NCBI RefSeq assembly: GCF_036231965.1
Contig: NZ_CP109499.1
Coordinates: 1,984,001-2,048,000, forward strand
Source: Streptomyces sp. NBC_01428
Lineage (GTDB): Bacteria > Actinomycetota > Actinomycetes > Streptomycetales > Streptomycetaceae
Length of the DNA: 64,000 nucleotides
Direction: 5' to 3'
Shown: positions 10,640 to 19,109 of the stretch, in pieces
Layout of the letters: each line of letters starts with the position of its first letter
Position numbering within the stretch: the stretch's first letter is position 1
Made by a program: the position numbers and the translations under genes
The notes under the pieces: generated by a model
The model's database searches: none
What the model was told of the DNA's origin: nothing
The model's input: the letters and a program-made list of their open reading frames with translations, nothing else

Positions 10640-11216
10640 GAGTGATCCGGAGACCGGTGGGCTGAGGGCGCGTCTGATCGACGTGGGCGTCGACCTCGTG
10701 ACAGCGGAGGGCGCGCAGGCGCTGACCCTGCGGGAGATCGCCCGCAGGGCGGGGGTCTCGCACGGCGCCCCGCGCCGCTACTTCCCGACCCACCTGGAAC
10801 TGCTGTCCGCCATCGCGCAGCGCGGGTTCGGCGAACTCCAGGCGCGGGCCGCGGCGGTGGACGACGACTCGGCCGACCCGCGGGCCCGGCTCACGGCGCT
10901 CGCCACGGTCTATCTGGACTTCGCCCTGTCCCGGCGCGGCATGTACGAGCTGATGTTCCGTCACGACCTGCTGGAGAGCAACCGGTTGGGGCTGCGGGAG
11001 ACGAGCCTTCCGCTGTTCGGGGTGCTCGTCGGCCTCGTCGGCCGGGTGCGCCCCGAGGCCGACGCCCCGACCGTCGCGGGCACCCTGTGGGCGAACCTGC
11101 ACGGCATCGCCCAGTTGTGGGGGTGGGGCAGTCTCCAACTCAGCACCGGAGCAGCCGAGTTCGCACCCCTGTTGTGGGCGGCGCTCGACGCGCACCTCGG
11201 ACCGGAGGAGCGGTGA
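10638..11216 (+). CDS. TetR/AcrR regulator, first gene of exporter operon
   Basis: A 192-residue repressor with helix-turn-helix ALTLREIARRAGVSHGAPRR and a C-terminal WHG-type domain (ATVYLDFALSRRGMYELMF). The start is ATG 10638 or GTG 10632; both lie inside the palindromic operator and neither has a Shine-Dalgarno sequence, so a leaderless message is plausible. Its TGA overlaps the GTG of the exporter by 4 bases. It probably represses its own operon. Confidence 0.86.
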   Translation: MSDPETGGLRARLIDVGVDLVTAEGAQALTLREIARRAGVSHGAPRRYFPTHLELLSAIAQRGFGELQARAAAVDDDSADPRARLTALATVYLDFALSRRGMYELMFRHDLLESNRLGLRETSLPLFGVLVGLVGRVRPEADAPTVAGTLWANLHGIAQLWGWGSLQLSTGAAEFAPLLWAALDAHLGPEER

Positions 11217-12739
11217 GCACGGTCCGCTCCGTGAAGGGGGCCCACCGTACGGCGACCCCGGCGGCGCACCGCCGGGTCACCCTGGCGAGCAGTGTCGTCG
11301 GTGCCGTGATCGTCGCGCTCGACGGCACGGTCCTCACCGTCGCCCAGCCCACCCTCCAGCGCGATCTGCACGCCTCGTTCGCCCGGGTCCAGTGGACCAG
11401 CACCGGGTACCTCATCGCGGTGGCCGGGCTGTTGGTGTTCGCGGGACGGCTCGGGGACCGCCACGGCCATCAACGGGTCTTCGGTCTGGGCGTTCTGGGC
11501 TTCGGCGTGGCGTCGGCGGGGATCGGCCTCGCTCCCGGACTCGGCTGGGTGATCGCGCTCCGGGTGGCGCAGGGCGTGTTCGGGGCGCTGCTGCAGCCGG
11601 CCACCCTCGGGATGCTGCGCGCCGCGTATCCGCCCGACCGGCTCGCGATGCCCATCGCGCTGCGGACCAGCGCCATCGGTGTCGCCGCGGCCTCCGGGCC
11701 CCTCCTCGGCGGCGCGCTGGTCAGCCAGTTCGGATGGCGGGCCGTCTTCACCCTCAACGTCCTTCCCGCGCTGGTGCTCGGCGTGCTGGCGCTCACGGTC
11801 CGGCCGCCGGCCGCCACGGAGGCGGGCGGGGCGGTGAACTCGGGTCCGGAGGCGGGAGCGAGTGCGGGTGCGGCTGCGGAAGCAGGTGCGGGTGCGAAGA
11901 CCGGCGCCCCGGCCGCGTCCGGCCCCCTCGACGTACCGGGGGCCGTCCTTCTGACGGTGGCGCTGGTCGCGCTGGTCCACACCCTGGTCGGGATCCCCGA
12001 CTCCGGCTGGACGGCGGCGACCGCGTTCGGACTGACCGTGACGGCTCTCGCCGGTGCCGCGTTCGTGCGCAGGGAACGGCGTGCCCCGAGCCCGTTGGTG
12101 CCCCTCGACGTACTCGGCTCGGCGACCGTGGCGGCCGCGCTCGGCATCCTGGTCGCCGCGTCCGCCGCCATGTTCGGCACCCTGTTCACCGCCAGTTCCT
12201 TCCTCCAGCGAACCCTGGGGCTCGACCCGCTGGAGACCGGTCTACGGGCCCTGCCGGGCGGCGTCATGATGGTGCTCGGTGCCCCCGTCGCCGCCGTCCT
12301 CCTGCGCAGGTTCGGCGCCCGCGCGACCACACTGGCCGGAACGCTCCTTCTCACCTGCGGTGTCCTGCTCCTGTCCCGGCTCGACGCGGCGTCGACCGCC
12401 GTGACCGTCGGGGCGGGCTTCCTGCTGCTGGGCGCCGGATTCGCCACCGTGATGGTCACCGCGACCGCGGTCGTCGTCCGGCAGGCGTCCGCGGGATCGG
12501 CCGGTGTGGCGGGCGGCCTGCAGCAGACGGCGATGAACATCGGCCCCGTCCTCGGCATCGCCGCCGCGGCCACGCTGCTGACCGTGACCCCCGGCTCCGT
12601 CGGCCTCCCCCTCGTCACGCTGGCGGCGATCTGCACGGCGGGCACCCTGCTCGCACTGCGGCTTCCTGGGCACAAGAACACCGTGAGCACCGCTCACCGG
12701 AGCCCGGCCGACGCGGCTCCGGCCCGTACGGGACCATGA
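11213..12739 (+). CDS. DHA2-type multidrug MFS exporter (EmrB/QacA)
   Basis: A 508-residue, 14-helix drug:H+ antiporter. Motifs include VALDGTVLTVAQPTLQRDL in helix 1, GRLGDRHGHQRVF in the 2-3 loop and the antiporter motif C around ASGPLLGGAL in helix 5. The central cytoplasmic loop (about residues 202-236) is an unusual Ala/Gly/Glu low-complexity run. Translation is coupled to the tetR stop by a GTGA overlap, with GGAGGAG inside the tetR end. It likely exports a toxic compound sensed by that TetR. Confidence 0.88.
   Translation: MSTVRSVKGAHRTATPAAHRRVTLASSVVGAVIVALDGTVLTVAQPTLQRDLHASFARVQWTSTGYLIAVAGLLVFAGRLGDRHGHQRVFGLGVLGFGVASAGIGLAPGLGWVIALRVAQGVFGALLQPATLGMLRAAYPPDRLAMPIALRTSAIGVAAASGPLLGGALVSQFGWRAVFTLNVLPALVLGVLALTVRPPAATEAGGAVNSGPEAGASAGAAAEAGAGAKTGAPAASGPLDVPGAVLLTVALVALVHTLVGIPDSGWTAATAFGLTVTALAGAAFVRRERRAPSPLVPLDVLGSATVAAALGILVAASAAMFGTLFTASSFLQRTLGLDPLETGLRALPGGVMMVLGAPVAAVLLRRFGARATTLAGTLLLTCGVLLLSRLDAASTAVTVGAGFLLLGAGFATVMVTATAVVVRQASAGSAGVAGGLQQTAMNIGPVLGIAAAATLLTVTPGSVGLPLVTLAAICTAGTLLALRLPGHKNTVSTAHRSPADAAPARTGP
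11821..11905 (+). repeat. Low-complexity GCG/GGT repeat inside exporter gene
   Basis: Degenerate repeats of gcgggtgcg/gcggctgcg units encode an Ala-Gly-Glu-rich loop between helices 6 and 7 of the exporter. All three frames stay open through the tract. It looks like local repeat expansion. Confidence 0.55.
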
Positions 12740-12768
12740 ACGAGACAGGCGCGGCCCGGAGGAGAGCC

Positions 12769-13995
12769 ATGGGACATCTGCGACAGGAAGTCGAACCGAG
12801 ATCGGTCGGCCTCGACACCAAGGCGCTGGCCCGACTCGACCAGCACTTCACCCACATGGTCGACGACGGCCACCTGCCCGGCTATCTGGTCTGCGTCTCC
12901 CGGCACGGGAAGGTCGCCCACCTCACCACGTACGGACGGCGTGACCGCGAGGCCGGACTCCCGGTGGAGACCGACACGCTGTGGCGGATGTACTCCATGA
13001 CCAAGCCGGTGACCTCGGTCGCCGCGCTGACGCTGGTCGAGGAGGGACGCCTCGGACTCGACGACCGGCTGTCCGACCATCTCCCGGCCTTCGCCGAACC
13101 ACGGGTCTACGTCAGCGGTTCGGGGTCCGGGACGGTCACACGGGCCGCCGAACAGCCCATCCTGATCCGGCACCTGCTCACCCACACCGCCGGGCTGACC
13201 TTCGGCTTCTACCACGCGCACCCCGTCGACGCGCTGTACCGGGACGCCGGTGTGGAGTCCTCCGTGGCACCGGGCGCCGACCTGGCCCGGACGTGCGAGG
13301 TGTACGCGGGGCTGCCCCTGCAGTTCGAGCCCGGCACCCGATGGAACTACTCCGTCGCCACGAACGTCCTCGGCCGCGTCATCGAGGTGGTGTCCGGCCA
13401 GGACCTCGACACCTTCCTCCACGAGCGGATCTTCGGGCCGCTGGGCATGACGGACGCCGGCTTCCACGTCTCACCCGAACAGGAGCCCCGACTGGGCGAG
13501 TTGTACGGGGAGGACAGGGAGGGCGGCATCCGGCCCGTCGCCGGGCTCCCGCTGCGCGGCCGGCCCCGCTTCCTCTCCGGCAGCGGCGGGATGGTCGCGA
13601 GCGCCCACGACTACCACCGCTTCGCGGAGATGCTCCGCCGGCGCGGCGAACTCGACGGGGTCCGGCTGCTGCGCCCCGGGACCGTGGACATGATGGCGGC
13701 CAACCACCTGCCGGGCAACGCCGACCGCCGTACCGTCGGCGCCCCCTTCCACCAGGAGCCGGGCAACGCGGGCCTCGGCTTCGGCCTCGGCGTCTCGGTC
13801 GTGGTGGACCCGGACCTGACCCGGTCCCCCTCCAGCGAGGGCGCGTTCGGCTGGAGCGGCGTCGCCACCACCACCTTCTGGGTCGACCCGCGCAACGACC
13901 TCACGGTGCAGTTCCTGAGCCAGCTGCGCCCGACCGCCTCCCACTCGGTCTACCCCGAGCTCAAGCGCCTGGTGCACGAGGCGCTCCAGGGCTGA
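12769..13995 (+). CDS. Serine hydrolase, beta-lactamase/esterase family
   Basis: A 408-residue class C beta-lactamase-like hydrolase (EstB type). The nucleophile motif is S-M-T-K in MYSMTKPVTS, and the Tyr motif is in RWNYSVATNVLG. The third motif is replaced by GWSGVATTTFW. There is no signal peptide, so it is likely cytoplasmic and an esterase or peptidase rather than an antibiotic-resistance enzyme. ATG 12769 has GGAGGAG close upstream. An ATG at 12736 overlapping the exporter stop is the alternative (11 more residues). It is the third gene of the TetR-exporter operon. Confidence 0.85.
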   Translation: MGHLRQEVEPRSVGLDTKALARLDQHFTHMVDDGHLPGYLVCVSRHGKVAHLTTYGRRDREAGLPVETDTLWRMYSMTKPVTSVAALTLVEEGRLGLDDRLSDHLPAFAEPRVYVSGSGSGTVTRAAEQPILIRHLLTHTAGLTFGFYHAHPVDALYRDAGVESSVAPGADLARTCEVYAGLPLQFEPGTRWNYSVATNVLGRVIEVVSGQDLDTFLHERIFGPLGMTDAGFHVSPEQEPRLGELYGEDREGGIRPVAGLPLRGRPRFLSGSGGMVASAHDYHRFAEMLRRRGELDGVRLLRPGTVDMMAANHLPGNADRRTVGAPFHQEPGNAGLGFGLGVSVVVDPDLTRSPSSEGAFGWSGVATTTFWVDPRNDLTVQFLSQLRPTASHSVYPELKRLVHEALQG

Positions 13996-14007
13996 CCGGC
14001 GGGCGAC

Positions 14008-14038
14008 GTCAACCGGGCTGCCGTACCGCCCGGTTGAC
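14008..14038. terminator. Bidirectional hairpin between convergent genes
   Basis: A perfect 10-bp stem GTCAACCGGG / CCCGGTTGAC with an 11-base loop. It starts 13 bases after the serine hydrolase stop and covers the last codons and stop of the opposing MFS gene. No U-tract, as usual for high-GC actinobacteria. Confidence 0.75.
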
Positions 14039-15244
14039 GCGGTACACGTCCCGTACGCAGAGGTTGACCACCGTGGTCGCCACGATGACCCCCGCGCACA
14101 CGAGGAGGACGTCCCGGTCGGACCAGGTGCCCGCGGCGAGGGCGGCGAGCAGATAGCCGAGCGGGATCGCGAGGCGCTCGCCGACGCTGTTGAAGGAGCC
14201 TGCCCGCCCCAACTCCTGCTCAGGTATGTGCAGTTGGAACGCGGTCGTCCAGGCGACGATGGCGACGTCCAGGCCGATGCCGGCGAGCAGGGCCGCGACC
14301 AGCACGGCGGGCAGGGGCAGTCCGAGCCCCATCGCTGTCAACGGCAGGAAGAGCAGCGAGGCGGTGCTCACGGCGACGACGAGCAGCCGGTACGGCTTCC
14401 ACCACAGGCAGACCAGCGCGCCCGCCAACAGGCCGAGTGCGAAGGCCCCTTGCACGAGGCCCCAGGAGCCGGCGCCGGAGTACAGCTCCGCCGCGAGAAG
14501 GGGCCCGAGCAGCTGGAAGCCGGCCAGCCAGGCGGCGACCACGATCATGCCGGCCACGGTGTACGTCCACAGCCAGGTCCGGGAGCGGAACCCTGCCCAG
14601 CCCGCGCGCAGATCGCTCAGGGCGCTGTGCACGGTGACGGGTCTCTCCAGGCGCAGCCCGTGCAGCAGCAGCGCCGCGATCAGGAACGTGAGGGCGTCCC
14701 AGGCCAGTGCCCATCCGGGTCCGCAGAGCGCGACGACGATTCCGCCCACCACCGGGCCGAGCACCCGTACCGCGTTGCTCGGCAGCCTGACCAGCGCGTT
14801 GGCCTGCTGCAGGTACTCGGCCGCGACCAGTTGGTTCACCACGCCCTGTCCGGCGGGCACGGTGAACGCCATGGCGACGCCCGAGAGGAATCCGCAGGCG
14901 GCGATCGAGAGGGTCGAGGCCGCGCCGCTCAGCACGACGACGGCGAGGGCGCCTTGGGCGGCCGCCGCGACGACGTTGCCCGCCACCAGGATCCGGCTGC
15001 GGGACATCCGGTCCGCGAGGACCCCGCCGGCGAGCAGGAAGGCGACGGTGGGCACCGTGTTCGTGGCGAGCACCAGGCCGAGCGAGCCGGCCCCGCCGCC
15101 CTCCCCGATCACCGCGTAGGCGAGGGCGAGCGGCGCCATCGCCGTCCCCGTCGCCGAGATCAGGTTGGCGAGGACGAACCGGCGGAAGGCGGCGCTACGC
15201 AGCGGCGCCGTCCGGGTCGTCGGCGGGCGCGCCGCGGTCTTCAT
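14009..15244 (-). CDS. MFS transporter, enterobactin-exporter-like subfamily
   Basis: A 411-residue, 12-helix permease with LRSAAFRRFVLANLISATGT at the start, GGVLADRMSRSRILVAGN in the 2-3 loop and VVNQLVAAEYLQQANAL in the central part. These are typical of EntS/MefA-like exporters. The substrate is unknown. The ATG start at 15244 follows a short Arg-rich N-terminus. Its 3-prime end lies in the shared hairpin at 14008-14038. It stands alone on its strand. Confidence 0.82.
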   Translation of the reverse strand: MKTAARPPTTRTAPLRSAAFRRFVLANLISATGTAMAPLALAYAVIGEGGGAGSLGLVLATNTVPTVAFLLAGGVLADRMSRSRILVAGNVVAAAAQGALAVVVLSGAASTLSIAACGFLSGVAMAFTVPAGQGVVNQLVAAEYLQQANALVRLPSNAVRVLGPVVGGIVVALCGPGWALAWDALTFLIAALLLHGLRLERPVTVHSALSDLRAGWAGFRSRTWLWTYTVAGMIVVAAWLAGFQLLGPLLAAELYSGAGSWGLVQGAFALGLLAGALVCLWWKPYRLLVVAVSTASLLFLPLTAMGLGLPLPAVLVAALLAGIGLDVAIVAWTTAFQLHIPEQELGRAGSFNSVGERLAIPLGYLLAALAAGTWSDRDVLLVCAGVIVATTVVNLCVRDVYRVNRAVRQPG

Positions 15245-15394
15245 CGTCCTCCCTCACCGACGACGCCGGGACACGGCCCGGCTCCGTCGATCGACTCCCC
15301 GTGCCGGGCGATCATACGAGGTCGGCCGAGGGAGGCGAGGACGGGTGGCGGGCCCCGGACCGGGGCCCGCGGCCTGGGGCGGCGCGCCGCCCTG

Positions 15395-16381
15395 TCAGGC
15401 CTCCGGCTCCGCCGCCGCGGCGGCGCGCACCACCGCCCACGCCGCCGCGGCGTCCTGGATCCCGAGGCCCGTGCTGTTGTGGAAGACGATGTCCTCGGGG
15501 CCGGTGCGGCCGGGGTGGCGGCCGGTGAGGACGGCGCCGAGCGGGACCAGGTCGCCGACGGTCAGGCGCCCCTCGCGCAGGGCGTCCACCACCGGTCCGG
15601 CGTGTTCGGCCGCCGTCGCCGGATCGTCGACGACGACCGCCGCGGCCCGGCGGAGCACCTCCGCGTCGACCTCGCTGCGGCCGGGTTCGAAGGAACCGAC
15701 ACTGACGACCGTGCAGCCGGGGGTCAGCCAGGCGCCCCGGACGACCGGGGTGGCGCTGAGGGTGCAGGCGGCGACCATCGGAAGGCCCGTGACGGCCTCC
15801 TCGGCCGAGCCGACCGCCTCGACCGGCACCCCGAGTTCGGCGGTGAGGCGGGCCGCCGCCCCGGCACGGCGACCGGGATCCGGGCTCCAGACGCGTACGG
15901 ACCGCAGGTCGCGCACCCGGGCGACGGCCCGTGCGTGGGCCAGGGCCTGGGTTCCGGAGCCGATGAGGCCCAGCTCCGTGCTGTCGGGGCGGGCCAGGAC
16001 GTCGAAGGCGACGGCACTGGCCGCGGCGGTGCGCAGCGTGGTCACCGCCGTGCCGTCCAGGACGGCGACGACCTGCCCGGTGTCCGGGTCGAGCACGGTG
16101 ACCACCGCGTGGACGGTGGGCAGCCCGGCCGCCGCGTTGGCCGGGTTGACGCTGCCGATCTTGGCGACCGCCCCGGTGTCCGCGGACAGCCGCGCCAGGT
16201 AGGCGAAGACCACGCTGTCGTCGAAGCGGCTGGGATGCATGATCTTGCCGGGCAGTTCCGCGGTGCCGTCACCGAGCGCGGTGAAGGCCGCGCGCTGCGA
16301 GGCGATCGCCGCGTCGGTGTCCAGCAGTGCGGTCACCCGCTCGCGCGAGAGGAACAGCGGTCCGGGGTCGTCGTGTGTCAT
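15395..16381 (-). CDS. Ornithine cyclodeaminase/mu-crystallin family protein
   Basis: A 328-residue NAD(P)-binding enzyme with the LGLIGSGTQALAHARAV nucleotide loop around residue 130, N-terminal KIMHPSRFDD and Lys in VAKIGSVNPAN. Family members include ornithine cyclodeaminases, ketimine reductases and amino-acid dehydrogenases. Its ATG overlaps the stop of the variant GTP cyclohydrolase gene by 4 bases, so it is translationally coupled and very likely belongs to that pathway. The substrate is unknown. The lone-enzyme alternative is ornithine-to-proline conversion. Confidence 0.83.
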   Translation of the reverse strand: MTHDDPGPLFLSRERVTALLDTDAAIASQRAAFTALGDGTAELPGKIMHPSRFDDSVVFAYLARLSADTGAVAKIGSVNPANAAAGLPTVHAVVTVLDPDTGQVVAVLDGTAVTTLRTAAASAVAFDVLARPDSTELGLIGSGTQALAHARAVARVRDLRSVRVWSPDPGRRAGAAARLTAELGVPVEAVGSAEEAVTGLPMVAACTLSATPVVRGAWLTPGCTVVSVGSFEPGRSEVDAEVLRRAAAVVVDDPATAAEHAGPVVDALREGRLTVGDLVPLGAVLTGRHPGRTGPEDIVFHNSTGLGIQDAAAAWAVVRAAAAAEPEA

Positions 16382-17085
16382 TCCTCAGTGATGACCGTTT
16401 TCGCCGACCCGCAAAAGATCGCCTTCGCCCATTCGTCGCCGTCGAGGTGCGGGAGGTAGTGGTCGAGGCGCTCCCGCTTGGTCAGCAGGTAGGTGAGGTT
16501 GTCCTCGCACGGCGGAATCAGCAGCGGCACCTGCTCGGCGACCCTGATGCCGTGCCGCACCAGCGACTCGCGCTTGCGCGGGTTGTTGGACAGCAGCCGC
16601 ACGGACCGGACGCCGAGGTCGTGCAGCATCTGCGCCGCCACCCCGTAGTCGCGGGCGTCCACCGGCAGGCCGAGGGCGAGGTTGGCCTCCACGGTGTCGA
16701 GTCCCTCCGACTGGAGCTTCATCGCCTTCAGCTTGGCGAGCAGCCCGATGCCCCGGCCCTCGTGGCCCCGCAGGTAGACGAGGACACCGCGCCCCTCGGC
16801 CACGATCGCCCGCAGCGCGGCGGCGAGTTGGGGCCCGCACTCGCAGTGCTGCGATCCGAACGCGTCACCGGTCAGGCATTCCGAATGCAGCCGGGTGAGC
16901 ACATCCCCTTCCCGTACGGCGTCCAAGTCGCCGTAGACGAGGACGACTTGTTCCTCGCCCCGGTCGTGGTCGAGGTAGCCGACGGCCTGGAAATCACCGT
17001 ATTCGGTGGGCAGGGGGGCAATCACGACTCGTTCGACACCTGTGAGGTGGGCATTCCCGCCGAGTACGCCAAAGTTATCTGTCAT
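16378..17085 (-). CDS. ribA: GTP cyclohydrolase II family, Met122 variant
   Basis: A 235-residue enzyme with zinc ligands C70, C81 and C83 (SECLTGDAFGSQHCECG) and the GHEGRGIGL GTP-binding loop. At the position of E. coli RibA Tyr105 (KIRAY) it has Met122 (KLKAM). From memory of published work on Streptomyces coelicolor, a paralogue with Met here (SCO6655) releases the formamidopyrimidine instead of the fully deformylated product. No riboflavin genes are nearby, and a creatininase-family hydrolase starts 39 bases away on the other strand. It is therefore probably a specialised-pathway enzyme. AGGAAC precedes the ATG, and the gene is coupled to the downstream cyclodeaminase-like gene. Confidence 0.88.
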   Translation of the reverse strand: MTDNFGVLGGNAHLTGVERVVIAPLPTEYGDFQAVGYLDHDRGEEQVVLVYGDLDAVREGDVLTRLHSECLTGDAFGSQHCECGPQLAAALRAIVAEGRGVLVYLRGHEGRGIGLLAKLKAMKLQSEGLDTVEANLALGLPVDARDYGVAAQMLHDLGVRSVRLLSNNPRKRESLVRHGIRVAEQVPLLIPPCEDNLTYLLTKRERLDHYLPHLDGDEWAKAIFCGSAKTVITEE

Positions 17086-17124
17086 GATCTGGTTCCTAAG
17101 CAGAGTCGAAAGGGCCGTGAAAAC

Positions 17125-17886
17125 ATGAGTGGTTCGGGAACGCGCTCGACGGTGTCGGGTGTACTGCCGCTGGACACCACGGAGGATGTCCGCGCACGGG
17201 GGGCCGGTGTCCCCCGTCAGGTCGCCGTTCTTCCCGTCGGCAGTCTCGAACAGCACGGGGCCCATTTGCCGTTGACGACGGACACGCTCGTCGCCTGCGC
17301 CGTCGCGCGGGAGATCGCGGCCGCCTACCCGGTGCAGCTCCTTCCCCCGGTGACGATCTCCTGCTCGCACGAGCACGCCGCCTGGCCGGGCACGGTGAGC
17401 ATCTCCGCGGTCACCCTGTACGCGGTGGTCCGCGACATCGCCGCGTCGTTGCGGCGCTCGGGCGTCGACACCCTGGTGGTGGTCAACGGCCACGGCGGGA
17501 ATTACGTGCTGGGGAATGTCGTGCAGGAATCCGCGGGCACCGGTACGCGTATGGCGCTTTTCCCCGCCGCGGAGGACTGGGAGGGCGCCTGCGAACAGGC
17601 GGGTGTGCAGACGTCGTTGCTCAGCGACATGCACGCGGGAGAAATCGAGACGTCCATTCTCCTGCACGCTCATCCGGAATGCGTCAAAGACGGTTATGAG
17701 GCCTCCGATTTCGTCGCCGACGACCGTCGGCATCTGCTCACGCTCGGCATGTCGGCCTATACCGAGTCCGGGGTCATCGGCCGTCCGTCGATGGCGTCCG
17801 CCGAGAAGGGCAGGGCGCTCCTGGCCGGGCTGGCCGAGGCCTTCGGCGCGTACTTCGCTCTGGTGACGTCCGAGTCGCTGCACTGA
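17125..17886 (+). CDS. Creatininase-family amidohydrolase
   Basis: 253 residues with the full metal-binding set: LEQHGAHLPLTTD (Glu, His, Asp), VVNGHGGN and DMHAGEIETS (Glu). Members include creatininase, MftE and archaeal ArfB, which removes formate from the formamidopyrimidine product of GTP cyclohydrolase. Placed beside a cyclohydrolase predicted to stop at that formamide, an ArfB-like role is the best inference. AAAGGG is 11 bases before the ATG. The divergent gap is 39 bases. The last 130 bases overlap the convergent flippase-like gene. Confidence 0.87.
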   Translation: MSGSGTRSTVSGVLPLDTTEDVRARGAGVPRQVAVLPVGSLEQHGAHLPLTTDTLVACAVAREIAAAYPVQLLPPVTISCSHEHAAWPGTVSISAVTLYAVVRDIAASLRRSGVDTLVVVNGHGGNYVLGNVVQESAGTGTRMALFPAAEDWEGACEQAGVQTSLLSDMHAGEIETSILLHAHPECVKDGYEASDFVADDRRHLLTLGMSAYTESGVIGRPSMASAEKGRALLAGLAEAFGAYFALVTSESLH

Positions 17887-19109
17887 TCACGCCCTTCCGC
17901 GTTCTCCTCGTGGGGGCGCCGCAGCGCGGCTCCCCACCGGACGACCAGGACCACGGCGCCGGGCAGGCTCGCCGCGAAGCTCAGCACGCCGTAGATCACG
18001 GCGACGGTGAGGCCCATGCCGGCACCGAGTCCGGCGGCACCGAACGCCCAGGCGGTGACGCCCTCGCGGGGGCCCCAGCCGCCGATGTTCAGCGGCAGCC
18101 CCATGGCGAGCAGGGCCAGCAGGGCCAGCGGCAGCAGGCGGGTGACGGACGCGTCGGACCCGGCCGCGCGGGCCGCCAGCACGAACATCGCGAGGTGTCC
18201 GGCGAGCACCAGAACCGACGACAGTGTCACGCCGGGCCAGCTGCGCCGGGCCAGCAGGGCACCGCGCGCCTCGGTGAGAGCGGCACGGACGGCGCCGTAC
18301 CGGGTGGCGGACGCCGGGGCACGGCCCTTGCGGACGGCGCCCACGGTCACCACGCCGCACACCGAGACCACGGCGAGCAGCAGGGCGGACTCCCGGGACT
18401 GGGTGAGCACCGGTGAGGGCTGGGTGAGCAGCACCACCGCGCCGACGGCGATCAACACGGCCTGTCCCGCGGTGCGTTCGATGACCACCGCGCGGACGCC
18501 CCGGCCGATGTCGCCGGCGCTCTGTCCGTGCCGTACGGCCCGGTGCACGTCGCCGAGGACGCCGCCGGGCAGTGCGGCGTTCAGGAACAGCGCGCGGTAG
18601 TAGTCCGCGACGGCCGCGCCGAGGGGGAGCCGGATGCGCAGTTCGCGCGCGACGAGGCACCACCGCCAGGCGCTGAACGCCGTGGTGAGCAGCCCGATCC
18701 CGATCGCCGCCAAGAGCGTCGTCCCGTCGATCCGTCGCAACCCGTCGAGGAACACCCCTGTACCCAGTCGCCAGAGGAGCACACCGAGGATGAGGACACC
18801 GGCGACCGTGCCGAGGTGCTTGCGCATCCGGCGGACGACGCCTCGGCCGCGCGGCCCGGAGCCGGGATCGGCGGCCTCGTCCGCGGGCCCCTCGGCGGAC
18901 GTCGGCCCGGGGCCGCTCACCGGCGCCGCGGTGCCCGCCGACGCGGAGGCCGCGTCGGACACGGTCGTGCGGGCCGGCCCGGCCGTCGGCGCGTGCGGCC
19001 CGCCGGCCGGGTTCGCCGCCACGCCGTTCACGCCAACCGCGCCCACAGGGAGCGAGGTCGCCGGTAGGGCGGGCCCGGTCGCGGTCACCGTCTCCAGGCC
19101 GGCACTCAC
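17757..19109 (-). CDS. Flippase-like integral membrane protein (UPF0104/LPG synthase TM type)
   Basis: A 450-residue membrane protein. An Ala/Pro/Gly-rich cytoplasmic N-terminus of about 90 residues is followed by roughly eight hydrophobic segments. Family hallmarks are FSAWRWCLVARELR, ALFLNAALPGGVLGDVHRAVRH and LPLNIGGWGPREGVTAW. The family resembles the membrane half of lysylphosphatidylglycerol synthase, which moves lipids across the membrane. The GTG start overlaps the methyltransferase stop (GTGA). The C-terminal 43 codons run antisense inside the creatininase gene. It probably handles a lipid-linked product of this cluster. Confidence 0.82.
   Translation of the reverse strand: MSAGLETVTATGPALPATSLPVGAVGVNGVAANPAGGPHAPTAGPARTTVSDAASASAGTAAPVSGPGPTSAEGPADEAADPGSGPRGRGVVRRMRKHLGTVAGVLILGVLLWRLGTGVFLDGLRRIDGTTLLAAIGIGLLTTAFSAWRWCLVARELRIRLPLGAAVADYYRALFLNAALPGGVLGDVHRAVRHGQSAGDIGRGVRAVVIERTAGQAVLIAVGAVVLLTQPSPVLTQSRESALLLAVVSVCGVVTVGAVRKGRAPASATRYGAVRAALTEARGALLARRSWPGVTLSSVLVLAGHLAMFVLAARAAGSDASVTRLLPLALLALLAMGLPLNIGGWGPREGVTAWAFGAAGLGAGMGLTVAVIYGVLSFAASLPGAVVLVVRWGAALRRPHEENAEGRDQCSDSDVTRAKYAPKASASPARSALPFSADAIDGRPMTPDSV

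Noticed and set aside
11392..12720. Plus-strand frame overlapping the DHA2 exporter and running into the serine hydrolase frame
   Set aside because: Only the part after 12769 is real; the earlier part is an out-of-frame Arg-rich reading of the exporter.
15660..15680. GGTTCGAA resembling a tRNA T-loop
   Set aside because: Inside the cyclodeaminase-like gene with no cloverleaf around it.
16378..17085. Riboflavin biosynthesis gene
   Set aside because: No ribB, ribD, ribE or ribH nearby, no FMN riboswitch pattern upstream, and the Met122 substitution argues against the normal reaction.
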